A stretch of DNA of 64,000 bases, from NCBI GenBank assembly GCA_034231615.1, contig CM067314.1, positions 10,763,740 to 10,827,739 on the forward strand. The letters run 5' to 3'. The notes below the pieces were generated by a model. It searched no databases. It saw nothing but the letters and a program-made list of their open reading frames with translations, and was not told the origin of the DNA. Made by a program: the position numbers and the translations under genes. Source of the stretch: Meghimatium bilineatum. Its lineage: Eukaryota; Mollusca; Gastropoda; Stylommatophora; Philomycidae. How positions within the stretch are numbered: the stretch's first letter is position 1; each line of letters opens with the position of its first letter. Positions 22,871-34,984 of this stretch are shown here, in pieces.

Positions 22871-23049
22871 CTGGGAAAGAAAATGTGAATATATTTTATA
22901 TGAAGATTGTACATATTTCATGGAAGCAAAATCAATCTATACAAATTCAGTGGGGAGAACTCTTCTGTAACATTCAGACTTCCAAATAGCTCTTCTGTGA
23001 CAAGTTTCCTCCTTGACCAGTCTATTTCAACGGTTTTTGGGGGGTTCAT

Positions 23050-23180
23050 TGTCAAACTCCTATTGGATCTCTCTTGTAGCAGGACAATGGTTCTACTAGA
23101 TTTCCAGCAGTGTGTAGTCCGGTGAAAGGAAGTGCATTGTGTCACCATTTTATTTGTGCCAATGGCCCAACACTTTCAAA
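23050..23180. mobile_element. SINE C-related fragment, shared by both arms
   Basis: ttccagcagtgtgtagtccg and gcattgtgtcaccattttat; mirrored at 44940-45080. Confidence 0.5.
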
Positions 23181-23547
23181 TGTAGTATGGTAACTAATTC
23201 GTTCAATATTTCACCACTTTTACTGAACGGTGTATATCTGTAGCCAAATTTCTAGTAGGATCAGCTATACAAGAGAACTTGCTCTCATAATGTCCACTTG
23301 AGACAAATCTGAAAGCTAAACACAGTCAAGCATTCTTGACTTATTCACAGCTATAGCTATTGCTATTGAAATAGCCACAGACACCCATTTCAACTTTATT
23401 TCCATTGTAGTTGCTGTGTAAAGGTATCCACACTCATTGCTATGTAAAGGTATGCGCACAGGTTATTGTTGAAACAAAATGTTGACAAACATAGTAGATA
23501 ATAATCAAGTATAAACTGATATTTTCATTCATTGTTGTTGATTCCTA

Positions 23548-23925
23548 ATGAAGACTTGTTGTTCATCCCCAATGAAGACTTGCTGTTCATCCCCAATGAA
23601 GACTTGCTGTTCATCCCCAATGAAGACTTGCTGTTCATCCCAAATGAAGACTTGTTGTTCATACCCTATGAAGACTTGTTGTTCATCCCCAATGAAGACT
23701 TGCTGTTCATCCCCAATGAAGACTTGCTGTTCATCCCCAATGAAGACTTGCTGTTCATCCCAAATGAAGACTTGTTGTTCATACCCTATGAAGACTTGCT
23801 GTTCATCCCCAATGAAGACTTGCTGTTCATCCCCAATGAAGACTTGCTGTTCATCCCCAATGAAGACTTGTTGTTCATCTCCAATGAAGACTTGTTGTTC
23901 ATCCCCAATGAAGACTTAGTCCAAA
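23548..23925. repeat. 24-bp minisatellite, about 16 copies
   Basis: Unit tgaagacttgctgttcatcc plus ccaa, with several variants. In frame it gives IPNEDLLF or SPMKTCCS. It lies upstream of HIBCH-L exon 2; the right arm equivalent uses a 23-bp unit. Confidence 0.93.
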
Positions 23926-24119
23926 TATCCTCTGCACTGCTCCTCATTTTTGGTATAATGTTTTAGGGATTTGGTAACTACTCACTTTCCCTATTTTGTT
24001 ATATCCAATTTTGCTGGTGTTGTAGCAGCCCTGTTTGTGTCCAGTCTATTGGGTTATTCCTGACATTCCCACATGCAGAAGGCCTATAGGTCTCAGCAGA
24101 TTAAAAGTACAAAGAAAAG

Positions 24120-24365
24120 TTAACCCATAAAATTTATTAATGCCATAGGGATGTCAGATGTTAGTGATCTCACATTTCAGTGGCTCTGCTACATGAGACA
24201 GCTCCTTTCCCTCACAGCCTTTACTTCCTAGATTAATCCGATACCCAGTTACGGCTGGGTCAATCAGGAGCCATTGTGATCTGGAAAAAAAAATTATGCC
24301 TCAAATAGGGAATGAAACCAGAACCATTCATATGCAAAGCCAATGCACCAACCAATGTGCTACAT
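24120..24365 (-). mobile_element. SINE S1, shared by both arms
   Basis: Degenerate S1 copy (ggttggtgcattggctttgc head on minus). Mirrored at 43920-44170. Confidence 0.75.
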
Positions 24366-24680
24366 GCCTCACCAGATTACCCACCATGCAACAGTATTAT
24401 TAGTGAGGCCTCTCTCTTGTGGAATCCTCACATATCTTCATTTATACAATTATGTTTTTTTAAACTCATTCTAAGTCGCGTCATCTCAAAGTCTTTGTTC
24501 TGAAACTACTGCTTCTCAAAAGAATGTAGTCTTAGAGAATGGAATGTGCTGTGCCATGGTTTACAACTTGACTGCAATAATTATTACTTTTTGCCTGAAA
24601 CACCTAACTTCAGCATGTTATTAAAATAAATAGCAAATGGATATATTTTTTAAAAAATCATATAAAAAGATGAAACTTAC

Positions 24681-24755
24681 CAAATGTTTCAAAACAATGT
24701 TTAGCCGAAAGCAGGGCCTGTATTTAGAACTAACAACAAATACATTTGTTAAAAA
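24681..24755 (-). CDS. candidate HIBCH-L exon 1 (presequence), start not found
   Basis: A frame open from an in-frame stop at 24758-24756 ends at a strong donor (gtaagt) in phase 0, matching exon 2. The end reads CFRLNIVLKHL, which would join exon 2 as KHL-RAVQ. This resembles human HIBCH just before its MSK segment and has the basic, hydrophobic look of a mitochondrial presequence. No in-frame ATG is visible, so either the exon starts at an internal acceptor (tttgttgttag or aaatacag upstream) with a further exon, or this is 5' UTR. The same structure occurs at 43525-43598. Confidence 0.45.
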
Positions 24756-24974
24756 TCAAATTTAAAGAATAAATAAATAATTATTTTATTCAATCAAAAA
24801 AGTAAAAAATATAGTGTCCTCAGAACACACAGTTACTGTACAATCTATAGAGAACTGAACGTATATTAAGTAATCTATAGTAATAATGATTTGATTGGTT
24901 AAGCTGAATTATTGTGTGTTACGTAAGCATAATATAAATTTAACTATAGACTGTCTCATATATATCATATATCT

Positions 24975-25540
24975 TCCTCATGATGATGGGACTTACCAAA
25001 TGTTTCAAAACAATGGTTACGTATGTACTTAACTGGCTGGAATCACAAACCAATTTCCATGCACATGTCACATAATAAATGACTCAATGAATATGATTCA
25101 GAAAGTCAAAATACATGGTATACGTATGGGATGGGTGGAGTCATAAGAGAGAGTTAAAATGTGGGTATCACTATGAAAACTCACGCTTGTCTTTGTCCAC
25201 TGACATGCGGGTGTGGAGTGAAATGTATTGGTCAACCAATTAGCTAGTCTCACCACCATAACAGATGGTCAGCCTATGAACTGAGCATACTCATTGCTCT
25301 TTGTGAGGTCATACGAAAAGAGGATTTTGAGATGAATGAGCATGAGTCAATATCGAGAATGTGCGAATTGGGAGTGATAGGCGTAGCCCATAGAGAACAC
25401 CTATCAAAGATTTCAAAAAAGCAGTGAACCCCAGAACCATCAGCCGTTATACCCTAAGAGATTTACTGAAGTGGAGATCTGAACACCTAGGGACACCTAG
25501 GTCCGGTGTGCGAAGAGGATAATCAACATATCTAATGCTT
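24975..25540 (+). mobile_element. left-arm insertion: RNase H fragment with a duplicate of the exon 1 donor region
   Basis: Absent from the right arm near 43320. 25020-25520 is a diverged copy of the RNase H segment at 22140-22630. Its left edge (24991-25015) repeats 25 bp of the candidate HIBCH exon 1 and its splice donor. Confidence 0.6.
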
Positions 25541-26319
25541 AATACAACCCTTCATATTTCCCTGGTCTCAGTGTGTTAAATGAATTATGTTGCCAATAAA
25601 AAGTTTTTACTATGATCCTGATGGATTATGGACAATTTCCCTCTAACATGTGCAGGTGAGCGGCCATGCACATAATTAAAAGGTGCTGCTCACGAAATGT
25701 GCACATAAAGAACTGACACTATCCCTTTATTATAGGTAGTTAAAAATGGCTTCTACAGTCCTCTTGTTCACATGGAAATATTCACAGCTCATACATCTTC
25801 AGATTTATTCACATGAGAAAAAACACGAGTGGGAACATTGATTATGGGAAGGATTTTTTAAACTCTATTTACTAAAGCAGTTAGGTCAGACTTGCAATCA
25901 ATGCTTCTGAAGATCTAAAACAGCATGTGTCGTTACAAGTAGATGACAGTTATGACTACGCCCAAGTCGTTACAAGCAGATGACAGTTATGACTATGTCC
26001 AAACTCTTAAGGGATCTTATGCATCTACTGCCTGGGGCATGTATGCTTATGCAGTAATGAGAAGACAGATTTGCACCCAGACAACAATAGACAGGGATTT
26101 GACAATGGATAAGGTGACGCAATGAAGCTGCTTAATATGTATCTATTGGCTGTAAATAATAGTAGTGATGACACGTATACGCTGTAATTTGGAGAATGAT
26201 ATTAAGTTCGTGTGGACAGAGTCCAACATTTTTCTGATCTTAAATACAAGGTATGAATCAGCAAAGATAAGAAAAACATCAATAATAAGAACAATGATAA
26301 ATAAACCTTGTTCTGTTGC

Positions 26320-26565
26320 TAGGGTCTGAAAGGGGAGCAAAAAATAGTGATAGTTACCTGTGACACATGTCATTGGAAGTAATTAAAGAGGTTTTGGAGT
26401 GGAGCTGGCTGTCCCATCCATTGTAGGGTCACAGTGACCCAAAAACATTGCTGAAGTCGGATATGTCAGACAGAAAGTTGCAGATATCACAGTTAAGTTG
26501 TAAATCATGACACAATAAATTCCATCCTCTGGACTACATCCTGCTAATCTTCCTGAGTGTGACAA
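26320..26565 (+). mobile_element. SINE C copy
   Basis: Starts around gtctgaaaggggagc, runs through gagtggagctggctgtccca and agttgtaaatcatgacac, ends ctacatcctgctaatcttcc. Confidence 0.65.
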
Positions 26566-26847
26566 CAAATGCAATAAACCTTCCTGTTCTTTCCGGAGCA
26601 GAGGTCTTACACAATAATGCTTTTTTTTTCTTCTTGGTTAGTGGCCTGTGTCACGGCACCATGGACATTCCCACAAATGTTCAGATCACACGCTTCTCTG
26701 TTATCCATGAGTATGTATGCTCACTGCTAGTAGAGTCAGTTGTTTACAGTGGGTTCTTCCGACCTATCCATACTTTCATAATTCTCTGCCGGAAACTCAT
26801 TTATGTCAGTCATTGAGCATGAACATTGTCTCTTTAAGCTTTCTCTC

Positions 26848-26848
26848 C

Positions 26849-26891
<43 letters not shown>

Positions 26892-27734
26892 TCAATAAAA
26901 CCCATAACCCTTCAGGGTCGTAGGGGTACCACATTGCAAGCTTCAGCACAGAGTCCTCCAGCGAATTCTATCCTCAGCGATGCGGATGAGTGTGGAAATA
27001 TCTAGCCCTGTCCATTCCTTGATATTGTCTGTCCATGTCTTTATTTTCCCTCCTCTGCTTCTTCCACCCTCGACAGTTCCCTGCAGTATTGTTTTTGACA
27101 AGGAATCGTGCCTGCATACATGTCTGAACCATGCTAATTTTCGTCGTTTCACTATTGAAAGCAATGGCTCCTGGACACCTGCACACATCTCTACTTTATT
27201 TCTTACGTACACATTGGTCTTATGTTCCCTATAGGAAATTCGTAGAATTCTTCTGTAGCATTTATACTCAAAAGCCTGTAATCTTCTCTCCATATCCGCA
27301 GTGAGTGTCCAACTCTCACAACCATACAACACAACGGAAAGCACCAGCGACCTATACAGTTTGATTTTCACTCCAACACTGATGTTGCTTTTCCAAATCA
27401 CAGTTAGCCTTGACAAGGACGCTAAAGCCATCTCCAGCCTTATTTTTAGTTCTGCTTTGCATTTACCATCGCTGCATATACTGGATCCGAGGTATTTGAA
27501 GGTATTCACCTCTTCAAGCTTATGTCCATTCATCATGATATTAGTCTGGTTTTCTGTGTCTCTGCTGTTTACCAAGATTTTGCTCTTATCTGAATTGATT
27601 TCCATTCCGTAATTGCTGGTAACTTTTTCTAACTTTGATGTTAATTCTTGCAATTTCTCTCCATCACTTTGTGGTGTATAACACATATAGATAACATGTT
27701 TGTGCTGATAAAATAATATTCTAGTCAGAGTCAC
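26848..27734 (-). mobile_element. non-LTR family A, RT C-terminal half with (TCAA)n tail
   Basis: A 263-codon frame on the minus strand reads [115 protein letters not shown]. The palm YADD lies upstream and is lost by 5' truncation. The 3' end at 26848-26890 is a TCAA repeat. This stretch is uninterrupted, so the insertion is fairly young; the right arm has different sequence here. Confidence 0.88.
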
Positions 27735-27954
27735 TGTTACTGACTCTCATATCCATTCTTTTATTGTTACAACTATGGAACAACTAGTAGATCTCTCCTT
27801 TAATTTTCTGCCATTTTACTAGGTGATAAAATATCATCCACACCTATTTTAATCTCTTTTGTCCAAGCACATCTGTGAATGATTTGGTCTCTTTTCTTTT
27901 GTCTTGAACTACATTTTTCAGGTCTTTTATCTATGAAGCACCCCTTAACACCAA

Positions 27955-28090
27955 GTTGTAACTTTTGTGAGATTTTTTCGTGTTTCCTCGCAGATTCTAT
28001 AACAATACATATCTTGTTATACTATGAGTTATGTTGTGAGATTTATTTCGTGTTTCCTCGCAGATTCTATAACAATACATGTCTGTTATG
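27955..28090. repeat. about 65-bp tandem duplication, shared by both arms
   Basis: cgtgtttcctcgcagattct with flanks occurs twice; mirrored at 40770-40905. Confidence 0.75.
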
Positions 28091-28274
28091 AGTTATGACT
28101 GCAGGTTATCATCAACACTCCTGACAATTCTATAGGTGTTCCAACCCGTCTCAATAAATCCATCAGAATGTAGCTGCTGATAGTTCCAGCTCGATGCTGA
28201 TTTATCAGTTTATTTGTATATCTATTATGTTTCTCTTTATGAGTTGTTCCGATATTTACACAAATCTCACACAA
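28086..28274 (-). other. 62-codon frame conserved between arms, function unknown
   Basis: Begins MCEICVNIGTTHKEKHNR. The mirrored frame at 40590-40778 differs at two residues. The surrounding non-coding sequence is equally similar (about 1.5% by hand), so conservation gives no evidence for coding. Confidence 0.25.
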
Positions 28275-28619
28275 TCTCTTGTTTTACTAACCACTGGCCT
28301 ACTGTATTCAACAACAGCATTTTTTATTAAAAGAAATGATCTATTATCTAGGCCTACCTGATATGAGGGAATATACTGAGACTGGCTCCATAATCAAGAC
28401 AAAGTAATAATTATTCACAATACATGTTTTAAAAATTCAACACTATTATAAATACTTACCCATGAAACATTTCCACAAGGAAAGGTAAACCACTGATAAA
28501 TTTGCTTGAAAAGCTTTGTGTTTGACTGTTACTAACAAAATAAATATAAAATATATATTTAAAGTTTCCTCATTCAGACATTTTTGTGCACAAATTATTC
28601 AGTAGATAAAACTCAAATA

Positions 28620-28700
28620 TTATAAATATTCCAAGTTATCAACATTCCAAGTTATCAACATTCCAAGTTATCAACATTCCAAGTTATCAACATTCCAAGT
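28620..28700. repeat. 16-bp minisatellite at inner arm edge, 5 copies
   Basis: Unit aacattccaagttatc at exact 16-bp spacing. Arm similarity ends about 30 bp further in. Confidence 0.9.
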
Positions 28701-28869
28701 TGAAGATCCAAAATAGTAACCTTTTTGTATCTAGACAAAGTGTGTATGCAACCTTATAATTAAGTCAACCAGTCTGTTTTCAACCAAGATTCTCATGACT
28801 GCATTTGTATGACCTTTCTAACAGGTTCCAACTATTCCAGGTCTTCTAAATGCATAAGATTGTTTGTAT

Positions 28870-29240
28870 GACTTATTTCTGAATGACAAATTGTATAGAA
28901 TGTGGTAACTTCTATAATACTTGCTTAACCCTTTAATTCCTTTCTCCGCCATGAGTTGAAGAGTTTTCTGGAGATGGCCCTCTTGTGTGCTGAGTATAAT
29001 GTGAAATTTGTCACCTCTTTTATTTCGGTGTTCCATCGTTTTCATGGTCGGCTTCTAGGTCTGCCTTCACTGTATCTGTGTAGCATGGCTTGCTGTGGTA
29101 TGCTGTCTGGTAGTGCAAACCATTTGATCTGTTGGTTCTTAATATATTCCAAGATTGGGGTGGTGCTGGTTCTTTGTCTTCATTTCTCACTCTGTCTCAT
29201 AGCGATATTCCTAGGATTCTGCGTAAGCATGCCCTTTCAC
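28870..29240 (-). mobile_element. non-LTR C-terminal fragment (family G)
   Basis: Minus strand reads EYIKNQQIKWFALPDSIPQQ, MLHRYSEGRPRSRPWKRW and TNFTLYSAHKRAISRKLF. Related piece at 20840-21015. Confidence 0.65.
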
Positions 29241-29299
29241 AAGGAAAGGTAAACCGCTGATAAATTTGCTTGTACCAATGTTTGGCTTTGAATAGTGTT

Positions 29300-29560
29300 A
29301 TTTTGGTGTTTAAATCTCATTTTTGTTTCTGAAGATTGGTGTCATTTACCCTAGGGCGTGGTATGCTTTACTACATCTATTGTGTATTTCTTTACTGCTC
29401 TTGTCGTCTGTTGTTATATTGCTTCCTAGGTATGTGAATTCTATCACTTGTTTAAGCCTGTTGTTTCCAATAAATATATTGGTGTTTCTTTCTGTTCTTC
29501 TTATCTTCATTACTTCAGCCTTTTCTAAATTTATCTTCATGTTAAAAGTTTGGCATGTTT
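29300..29560 (-). mobile_element. non-LTR RT fragment of E1 family
   Basis: Minus strand reads MKINLEKAEVMKI, then VIEFTYLGSNITTDDKSSKE and IHNRCSKAYHALG, the RT palm/thumb transition; aligns with 2290-2510. Confidence 0.75.
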
Positions 29561-29734
29561 GATGTAACCTGTCTATTTATCTTTGTAGTTGCTCTTCTCA
29601 TGATGCTACTAGTGCTTGGTCGTCTGCAAATAGCAATTTGTTTAAGTTATCCTTTAGATTGTTTTTTCGTTTGTTCACAGAATGTTTTCACATCTGCAAA
29701 GTAGCAAAGACAAACGGAAGAAAACGGAAGATAT

Positions 29735-31052
29735 ATTGCCTACGGAGTCGTTTAGCTTGGTGGATAAAGCTGCTTCTTTTCAGTCACCCCATTGCAAGAT
29801 TTTGGAATCTTTCCTTCATTGGATGACTTGGCATACACTGAAACGTTTCTGCTTGCATTAGTACCTTTGTGTCTCTGCGTTCGCCAAGTGTTTGCAGTCT
29901 TCCCATTTTCTGCATCTCTACTATGGGTGTTGATTTCATTGCTCCCAACATTATCCTAAGCGCCTGGTTTTGCACTTTATCTAGATCTTGTAATGTGGTG
30001 TTTGATGCAGGACACCATACAGCTGAACCATATTCCAGGTGTGGTCTTATGCCTTGCTGGTAAACTTTACAGAGTATATTCCCACTGGCTCCCCATGTGG
30101 TTCCACTTAGTTTTCTGGCTTCCATCTGGCTTTTGTTGTTTTTTGTTTATGTGTTGCTTCCATCTCAACTTATCATCAAAGTAACTCCGAGGTATGTGGG
30201 TTGTTTGTCTTCTTTCAAAAGCTCTCCATCTATCTTGATATCACCAGCGTTTTGTTTTGGTGAGAGGGTAAAGAGTGTAGTGCTGCACTTATCTGTGTTA
30301 ACGCTGAAGCACCATCTATTTGTCCATAAGGTTAAGGCATGAATAGCTCTTTGTATTTGTTTAGTCGCCACTGTCGCATGTTCTTCCGTGCACCAGATCA
30401 CCAGGTCATCAGCATACATTACCACTGTGATCCCATGTGGAAGTTCAGCAACTAGGTCATTGATGTAAACCAAGAAAAGTATGAGTAACAGGACTCCTCC
30501 CTGGGGACTCCATGATGCGGTAGGACTTTCTTGCTCTTGCGACCATCCAATTGTACCCTGGCTCTTCTATTATGCAGGTATACTTTTACCCATTTGTACA
30601 TTCTTGAGTTAAGCCTGCAATTTCGCCAATTTCTTTAAGTCCTTCTTTCCAAACCTTGTTAAATGCTTTCCTGAGGTCTATCCATGCTGCTTCTTATCTT
30701 GGAATGCGTCCTCAATCTCTTGGGGGAGGTAGGTTGCCTGATCTTCAGTAGAGTAGCACTGTCTGAAATCTGCTTGCTGCAATACCAGAAGGTTTTCACT
30801 TTCAATGTAATTCTGCATCTTAAGATTGATAATGCGTTCCTTTGTTTTGTATAGACAGCTTGGGAGGCTGATGGACCTGAAGACTGTGTTGCCATCTTTT
30901 CCTGATTTGAGGAGTGGTATCATTATTGCTTCCCTCCATGCCTGCAGAACATCACCTGTGTTGAAGATCTGCAGTAGCTTTGCATTTGCTGCAGTTCCCA
31001 GGATTTTAATCATTTCATTTGACACTCCATCAGCTCCTGGGGACTTTGTTCA
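29735..31052 (-). mobile_element. Jockey-like family X, reverse transcriptase body
   Basis: Minus strand order: KSPGADGVSNEMIKILG, REAIMIPLLKSGKD, LPSCLYKTKERIIN, QADFRQCYSTEDQATYL, then VYINDLVAELPHGITVVMYA followed by DDLVIW (YADD catalytic box), WCFSVNTDKC, YLGVTL, IRPHLEYGSAVWCPAS and LDKVQNQALRIMLGA. Frame breaks show it is dead. EN and RNase H are absent. The upstream part is present but inverted (next entry). Confidence 0.9.
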
Positions 31053-31345
31053 ATTGCAATGAAAGAGACACTAGCAAATTATAGAAACTGGTAAAGCAAC
31101 TAAATGATGAAGGTACATGGAGAAATACAAGGATTACACTTTATAAAGATAGAAACATTTTAACAGGTAAACATGCAGATGATTACTTTGTATATTCCTT
31201 TGCAGAAGACAAAAACATCAAAGTTAGCCCAGACAAACAACAGCAGATTCGAGAGATCCAGCAAAAACATTGGACAAGGCGAACCTATACCTGAAGTCAT
31301 GGAGGCACCAATCACAATGAAAGAACTGGAGCATGCAATACAACA
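31053..31345 (+). mobile_element. Jockey-like family X, inverted 5' portion
   Basis: Plus strand reads LVKQLNDEGTWRNTRITLYK, FAEDKNIKVSPDKQQQIREI and EPIPEVMEAPITMKELEHAI, ending QHT. In an intact element this directly precedes the KSPGADG start of the RT body, which lies in the opposite orientation at 31052. A 5' inversion like this is what twin priming leaves. Confidence 0.82.
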
Positions 31346-31374
31346 CACAAACTACCTTTATACATATTTTATTG

Positions 31375-31880
31375 CGCAAAAACAAGATGCATCTGTTGAT
31401 CCCATTTCTATAATTTTCAGATGAGGAACGAGGAACAAATTAATATTCAAAATGGCTGTTAATTGGCATATTTAAAAAACATAAATTAATTATATAGCTA
31501 TTAAATATATTCAATTTACAAAAAAATAACACAGAAACTAAATATTTACATGCTCGCAAAGGCAATTAAACATGGGGTGATCATATTTCTGTCATTTTCA
31601 GATAAACACAAAACTAATTAATATTTAAATTGGCTACTAATTAGCATAATTAAAATCAAAATAAATTATATGACTATTAAATGTCACATAAAATGTCACA
31701 TAAAATGTATATTTTTGTGTTCGCAAAGGCAAGAAGCATCTGTTTATTACTTTGTGTTAATTTTCAAATGAAATTACGGTTAATTCAAATTTACAGCTAA
31801 TTTGCATAATTAAAATTGATTTTAATATATGATTGTTACATATCATATATATTTATGATACAATATTTTTATGCTTCAAA
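31375..31880. repeat. AT-rich imperfect tandem repeat, about 165-180 bp, 3 copies
   Basis: Ordered blocks repeat: ttttcagat near 31408 and 31590 (ttttcaaat near 31753), then a ttaatt...gct(g/a) block, gcataattaaaat and (t/c)gcaaaggcaa. No coding frame. Confidence 0.65.
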
Positions 31881-31899
31881 CGTGACAACACTTTCATGG

Positions 31900-32515
31900 A
31901 TATATGCATAGTGATGTGTTTAGTTTTGTGAGGAGCTTGTGTGGTGGAATATTATGTATGTGCATCGACTGGTAAGAGTAGATTTTATTTCTGTTGTATT
32001 ATTTTTCCTGTATCACACTATATGTCTAATTATTGGTTGCATTATTGTACATACTCATGTTCTAGGAATAATATGTAAGCAATGTGTGAAATATGTTTGT
32101 TTGAGAACCCCAGAAATGACGAGTGATTAGCTCTTAATTTCTATGTGGAATGGGGAGGTTTATGAGCTTTCATACCCAGGAGACTTCACCTTTTGGTTTA
32201 GTGCAATGCCTATTGAAGGAGCTTTTTACTCGGGGGGGGGAGGGGGATTTGAAAATGAAAAATGTTTGTAACAAGAGTAACTTTTAGGACCTAAGTAAGA
32301 TTTTGTGGTTATAAGCTTCATTTTCATGTCTTCCTTTTGCAATTGAAGCCTGGAAAATATGTCTAAAAATCCCTTCCCCCCCCCCTCAACCTCAAAACTA
32401 CAAACTTGCATGTTCCCTCAGATCACCTATGCACCTCTTGTCTGCCATCATGTTTATGAAATTATAATTAGAAATAATTTTAACAAAAGAAAAAAATCTG
32501 ATGTTCAATATGCAG
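31900..32515. other. spacer sequence with G run and C run, nothing recognised
   Basis: A G-rich run at 32231-32247 and a C-rich run at 32372-32387 lie about 140 bp apart and could pair weakly. No feature called. Confidence 0.3.
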
Positions 32516-32519
32516 ATTT

Positions 32520-32925
32520 GATAGCAGATAGATGCCAACCAGAATCATTGTGTCATGTGGTGTATTCTCTCCAGAATGTTGTCTTCCCAATAAAATCCCT
32601 GAACCCTCCTCTGTCTTGGGCAAAATGGCTTGCATTTTCCAATGATGCATTCATGATATCTTTAATGTCTTCATCCATTGTCTTCTTGGTCTGCCCTTTC
32701 TCCTCCCCCTATGTACTCTGCCCTCGATTATTTGTTTTTCTAAAGGGTTGTGTCTCTTTATATGACCAAACAGGTGTAGTTTTCTTTTTGCTATTGTGTT
32801 TAGTAACCAACACTCTGGTATCTTCACTGTGTTATAATATTTGAGTTTTATCTTTTTTTCCTTTCATGCTATTCTAAGTATCTTTCTGTAGCATTTCATT
32901 TTCTAGGCACAATATTCCCATAGGT
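32520..32925 (-). mobile_element. E2-family 3' fragment
   Basis: Minus strand reads [40 protein letters not shown] and NASHFAQDRGGFRDFIGKTT. Close relative of 3160-3420. Confidence 0.75.
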
Positions 32926-32929
32926 TGCT

Positions 32930-33735
32930 ATAACTTTCAGGAAGGAACTGCTAATCGGATACCATAGAGAGAACACATCCATTCTTGTCTGCCATTTTGG
33001 CAGAATTTCCAAATACCAGGATTATTAGGCCTAGTTATTTATTACCATAGCCATAGTGATGCCTGCACAATTGTACGACATGCTTGGTGCTTTTATTAAG
33101 TACATATAATTTATAATATACTAGAGATCTAAGTAAATTTAGCCCTAGCAATCAGTCTACGTTCTTAATTGTTAAAATCTATTTATTATACTATAAATCT
33201 AATAACCAAACAAAAATACATATTAAATACGTGATTGTTACGTAAAAATCTGATATGGCAAAAATAATCAATAGAACAGCCATAATTGCCGATGGCAACA
33301 AGATTGTGAGCATAAAATATTAAAGTCTTTAAAAATTATTTTCATCTTCAGTCTAACATTCTTAAAAGTTACATATATCAATATAAAAATGGTCAAAGAA
33401 ATTGATTAAACTATTAACAAACACATGCTATCTAAATTACAATTGAATAAAATGGTTTTAACATACCTATGAGCACTAAATTCAGAATGACTTTAATGTA
33501 AGATAATATTTTCCAAACAAATGTATGTGTGTCATGCGTGGCAAATATGGCTGATCAAGAATCATATATTTTTTTATAGGACAAAACTCACAAACTCTCA
33601 AAATTTCTGAAACATTCAGCATCTTGAATAGAGCTTCCCCAAAACATGCATCTCAAGATATTTATAGTCAGAGTGTCAGTTTTACGACATATGATAACCT
33701 GGATGTCCAAGTACTTAGGCCTAGGCCTATATATA
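32930..33735. other. AT-rich spacer, nothing recognised
   Basis: No convincing frame, repeat or RNA feature seen. Confidence 0.3.
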
Positions 33736-33739
33736 TAAT

Positions 33740-34120
33740 TGTGAGAGTTGGACATTCACTGTGGACACCGATTACACATCAATATTACAGATGGTAAATT
33801 TTCATCAAACTACATTAGCGGGGAAAGTTAGCAGTGGAAAGGTTAGAGAATACCTTGAAACTAGCAAAAATTTCACAGTGGCCTCTGAAACGGCAGATGC
33901 GCAAAAAAATACTGCATGCAACTGTCGCAGAGGAGGACAAAGAAAAACAATTAAATATGGGCCGTCATGGACAGAATGGACATTTCCTCACTCAACCGCA
34001 TCATTGAAGATAGAAATCTCTGAAGGACTCTGTGACATGTTGATGCATCCAATGTGGAACCCCTAGGACCCTGATGGGTTTATACTTAGAGATAGAGTAG
34101 GGCTAGCTACTCTAGACTTT
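33740..34120 (+). mobile_element. family A 3' fragment
   Basis: Contains the family A opening (CESWTFTVDT-like, frameshifted), a GGQRKTIKYGPSWTEWT segment, and the terminal gtggaacccctaggaccctg motif. Confidence 0.65.
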
Positions 34121-34980
34121 AGTCTTGGCACTTGTAAAAATAAAACATTTGGAGGAAAAATAATTATTTAGACCTCTATTAATTAATCATTTAATCTTAT
34201 TTATTTTATTAAGTTTTTTTTACTTTTATTTAACTTAACTTAATGTTAAAACTATGACAAGCAAATAATGAAATTATAAGTTCCATAGCGTCCAATTAAA
34301 TTTCTCGTGATTTGATATGCATTGGGCTTAAGACTGCACTCTTCGGGTATCTCATAAATATTAATTTGAGATTTCTTTTCAGTTTTAGTTATGATTTTTC
34401 ATTATTATTTATACAGCTCACAATGAACAAGTTTTTGTACCCACTCTCTTGAGAAGGAAAGAATGAAAGAACATTTCTTCATAGTTGGCAACTCGTTTTT
34501 TTTCCCTTTTAAATATGTACTAAATCGACCCGTTAAAACACTAGAGAATGTGGAAAACACCGAAAAGATGCTAATTTTTTTTCATTGAAATGTTACAAGA
34601 TATTGCATTTTAATTAATTACTAATACTTAATATTGAGTTATCAGGAGACTGCAGTAAAAACTACGAACGATTGGCCTATGATAAGTAACTATTAAAAAG
34701 CCTACGACGATGGATGATGATAAATTAAATCATTCAGCATAGTTATATGCAATATGTTAATAACTTGAATAAGAACCTTCATTTAAAATCATATAAAAGG
34801 GGTTATGAACAAAATGTAGGCCTATTCCTGATTTTCGAAAGCCATTCCTCATTTTCCTCTGCTATTTCCTTCTTTAGTAAAATTGTATCAGATCCGATAC
34901 AGCATTAACCCAGCATTATTTTGGCTGTGGTGATTTTCGTGGTAGTATTAACGTTCGGTGTTTCCCATTACGTTCTGAAC
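34121..34980. other. AT-rich spacer, nothing recognised
   Basis: Low-complexity AT sequence. No supported feature. Confidence 0.3.
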
Positions 34981-34984
34981 GGTC

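Larger units (their letters stand above)
10640..28730. repeat. left arm of giant inverted duplication
   Basis: Reverse complement of roughly 40085-63905. Anchors in mirrored order: exons 8 to 2 of HIBCH, the 41-, 30-, 49-, 24- and 16-bp minisatellites, the SINE copies at 10738 and 24120, and a 62-codon open frame at 28274-28086. Similarity is broken by arm-specific insertions. Sequence left of about 10640 has no partner because the right arm runs off the window. Confidence 0.93.

Noticed and set aside
22871-22921. Upstream ATG extending HIBCH-L exon 2 (MKYVQSS...)
   Set aside because: The extension crosses a clear pyrimidine tract and cag acceptor. It is open in the mirror at 45243 too, but reads like intron and has no family match.
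23532-23966. Regular short repeats as a CRISPR array
   Set aside because: Units are directly adjacent with no unique spacers, in eukaryotic intron-bearing DNA with no cas genes. The same applies to the other tandem arrays.
26943-27734. 263-codon frame as a host gene
   Set aside because: It is the C-terminal half of a non-LTR reverse transcriptase with the family A 3' end and a TCAA tail.
28461-28463. ATG next to a gtaagt donor as HIBCH start (mirror at 40401)
   Set aside because: ATGG before the donor gives phase 1, which leads to early stops when joined to the candidate exon 1 or to exon 2. It could still be a non-coding first exon.
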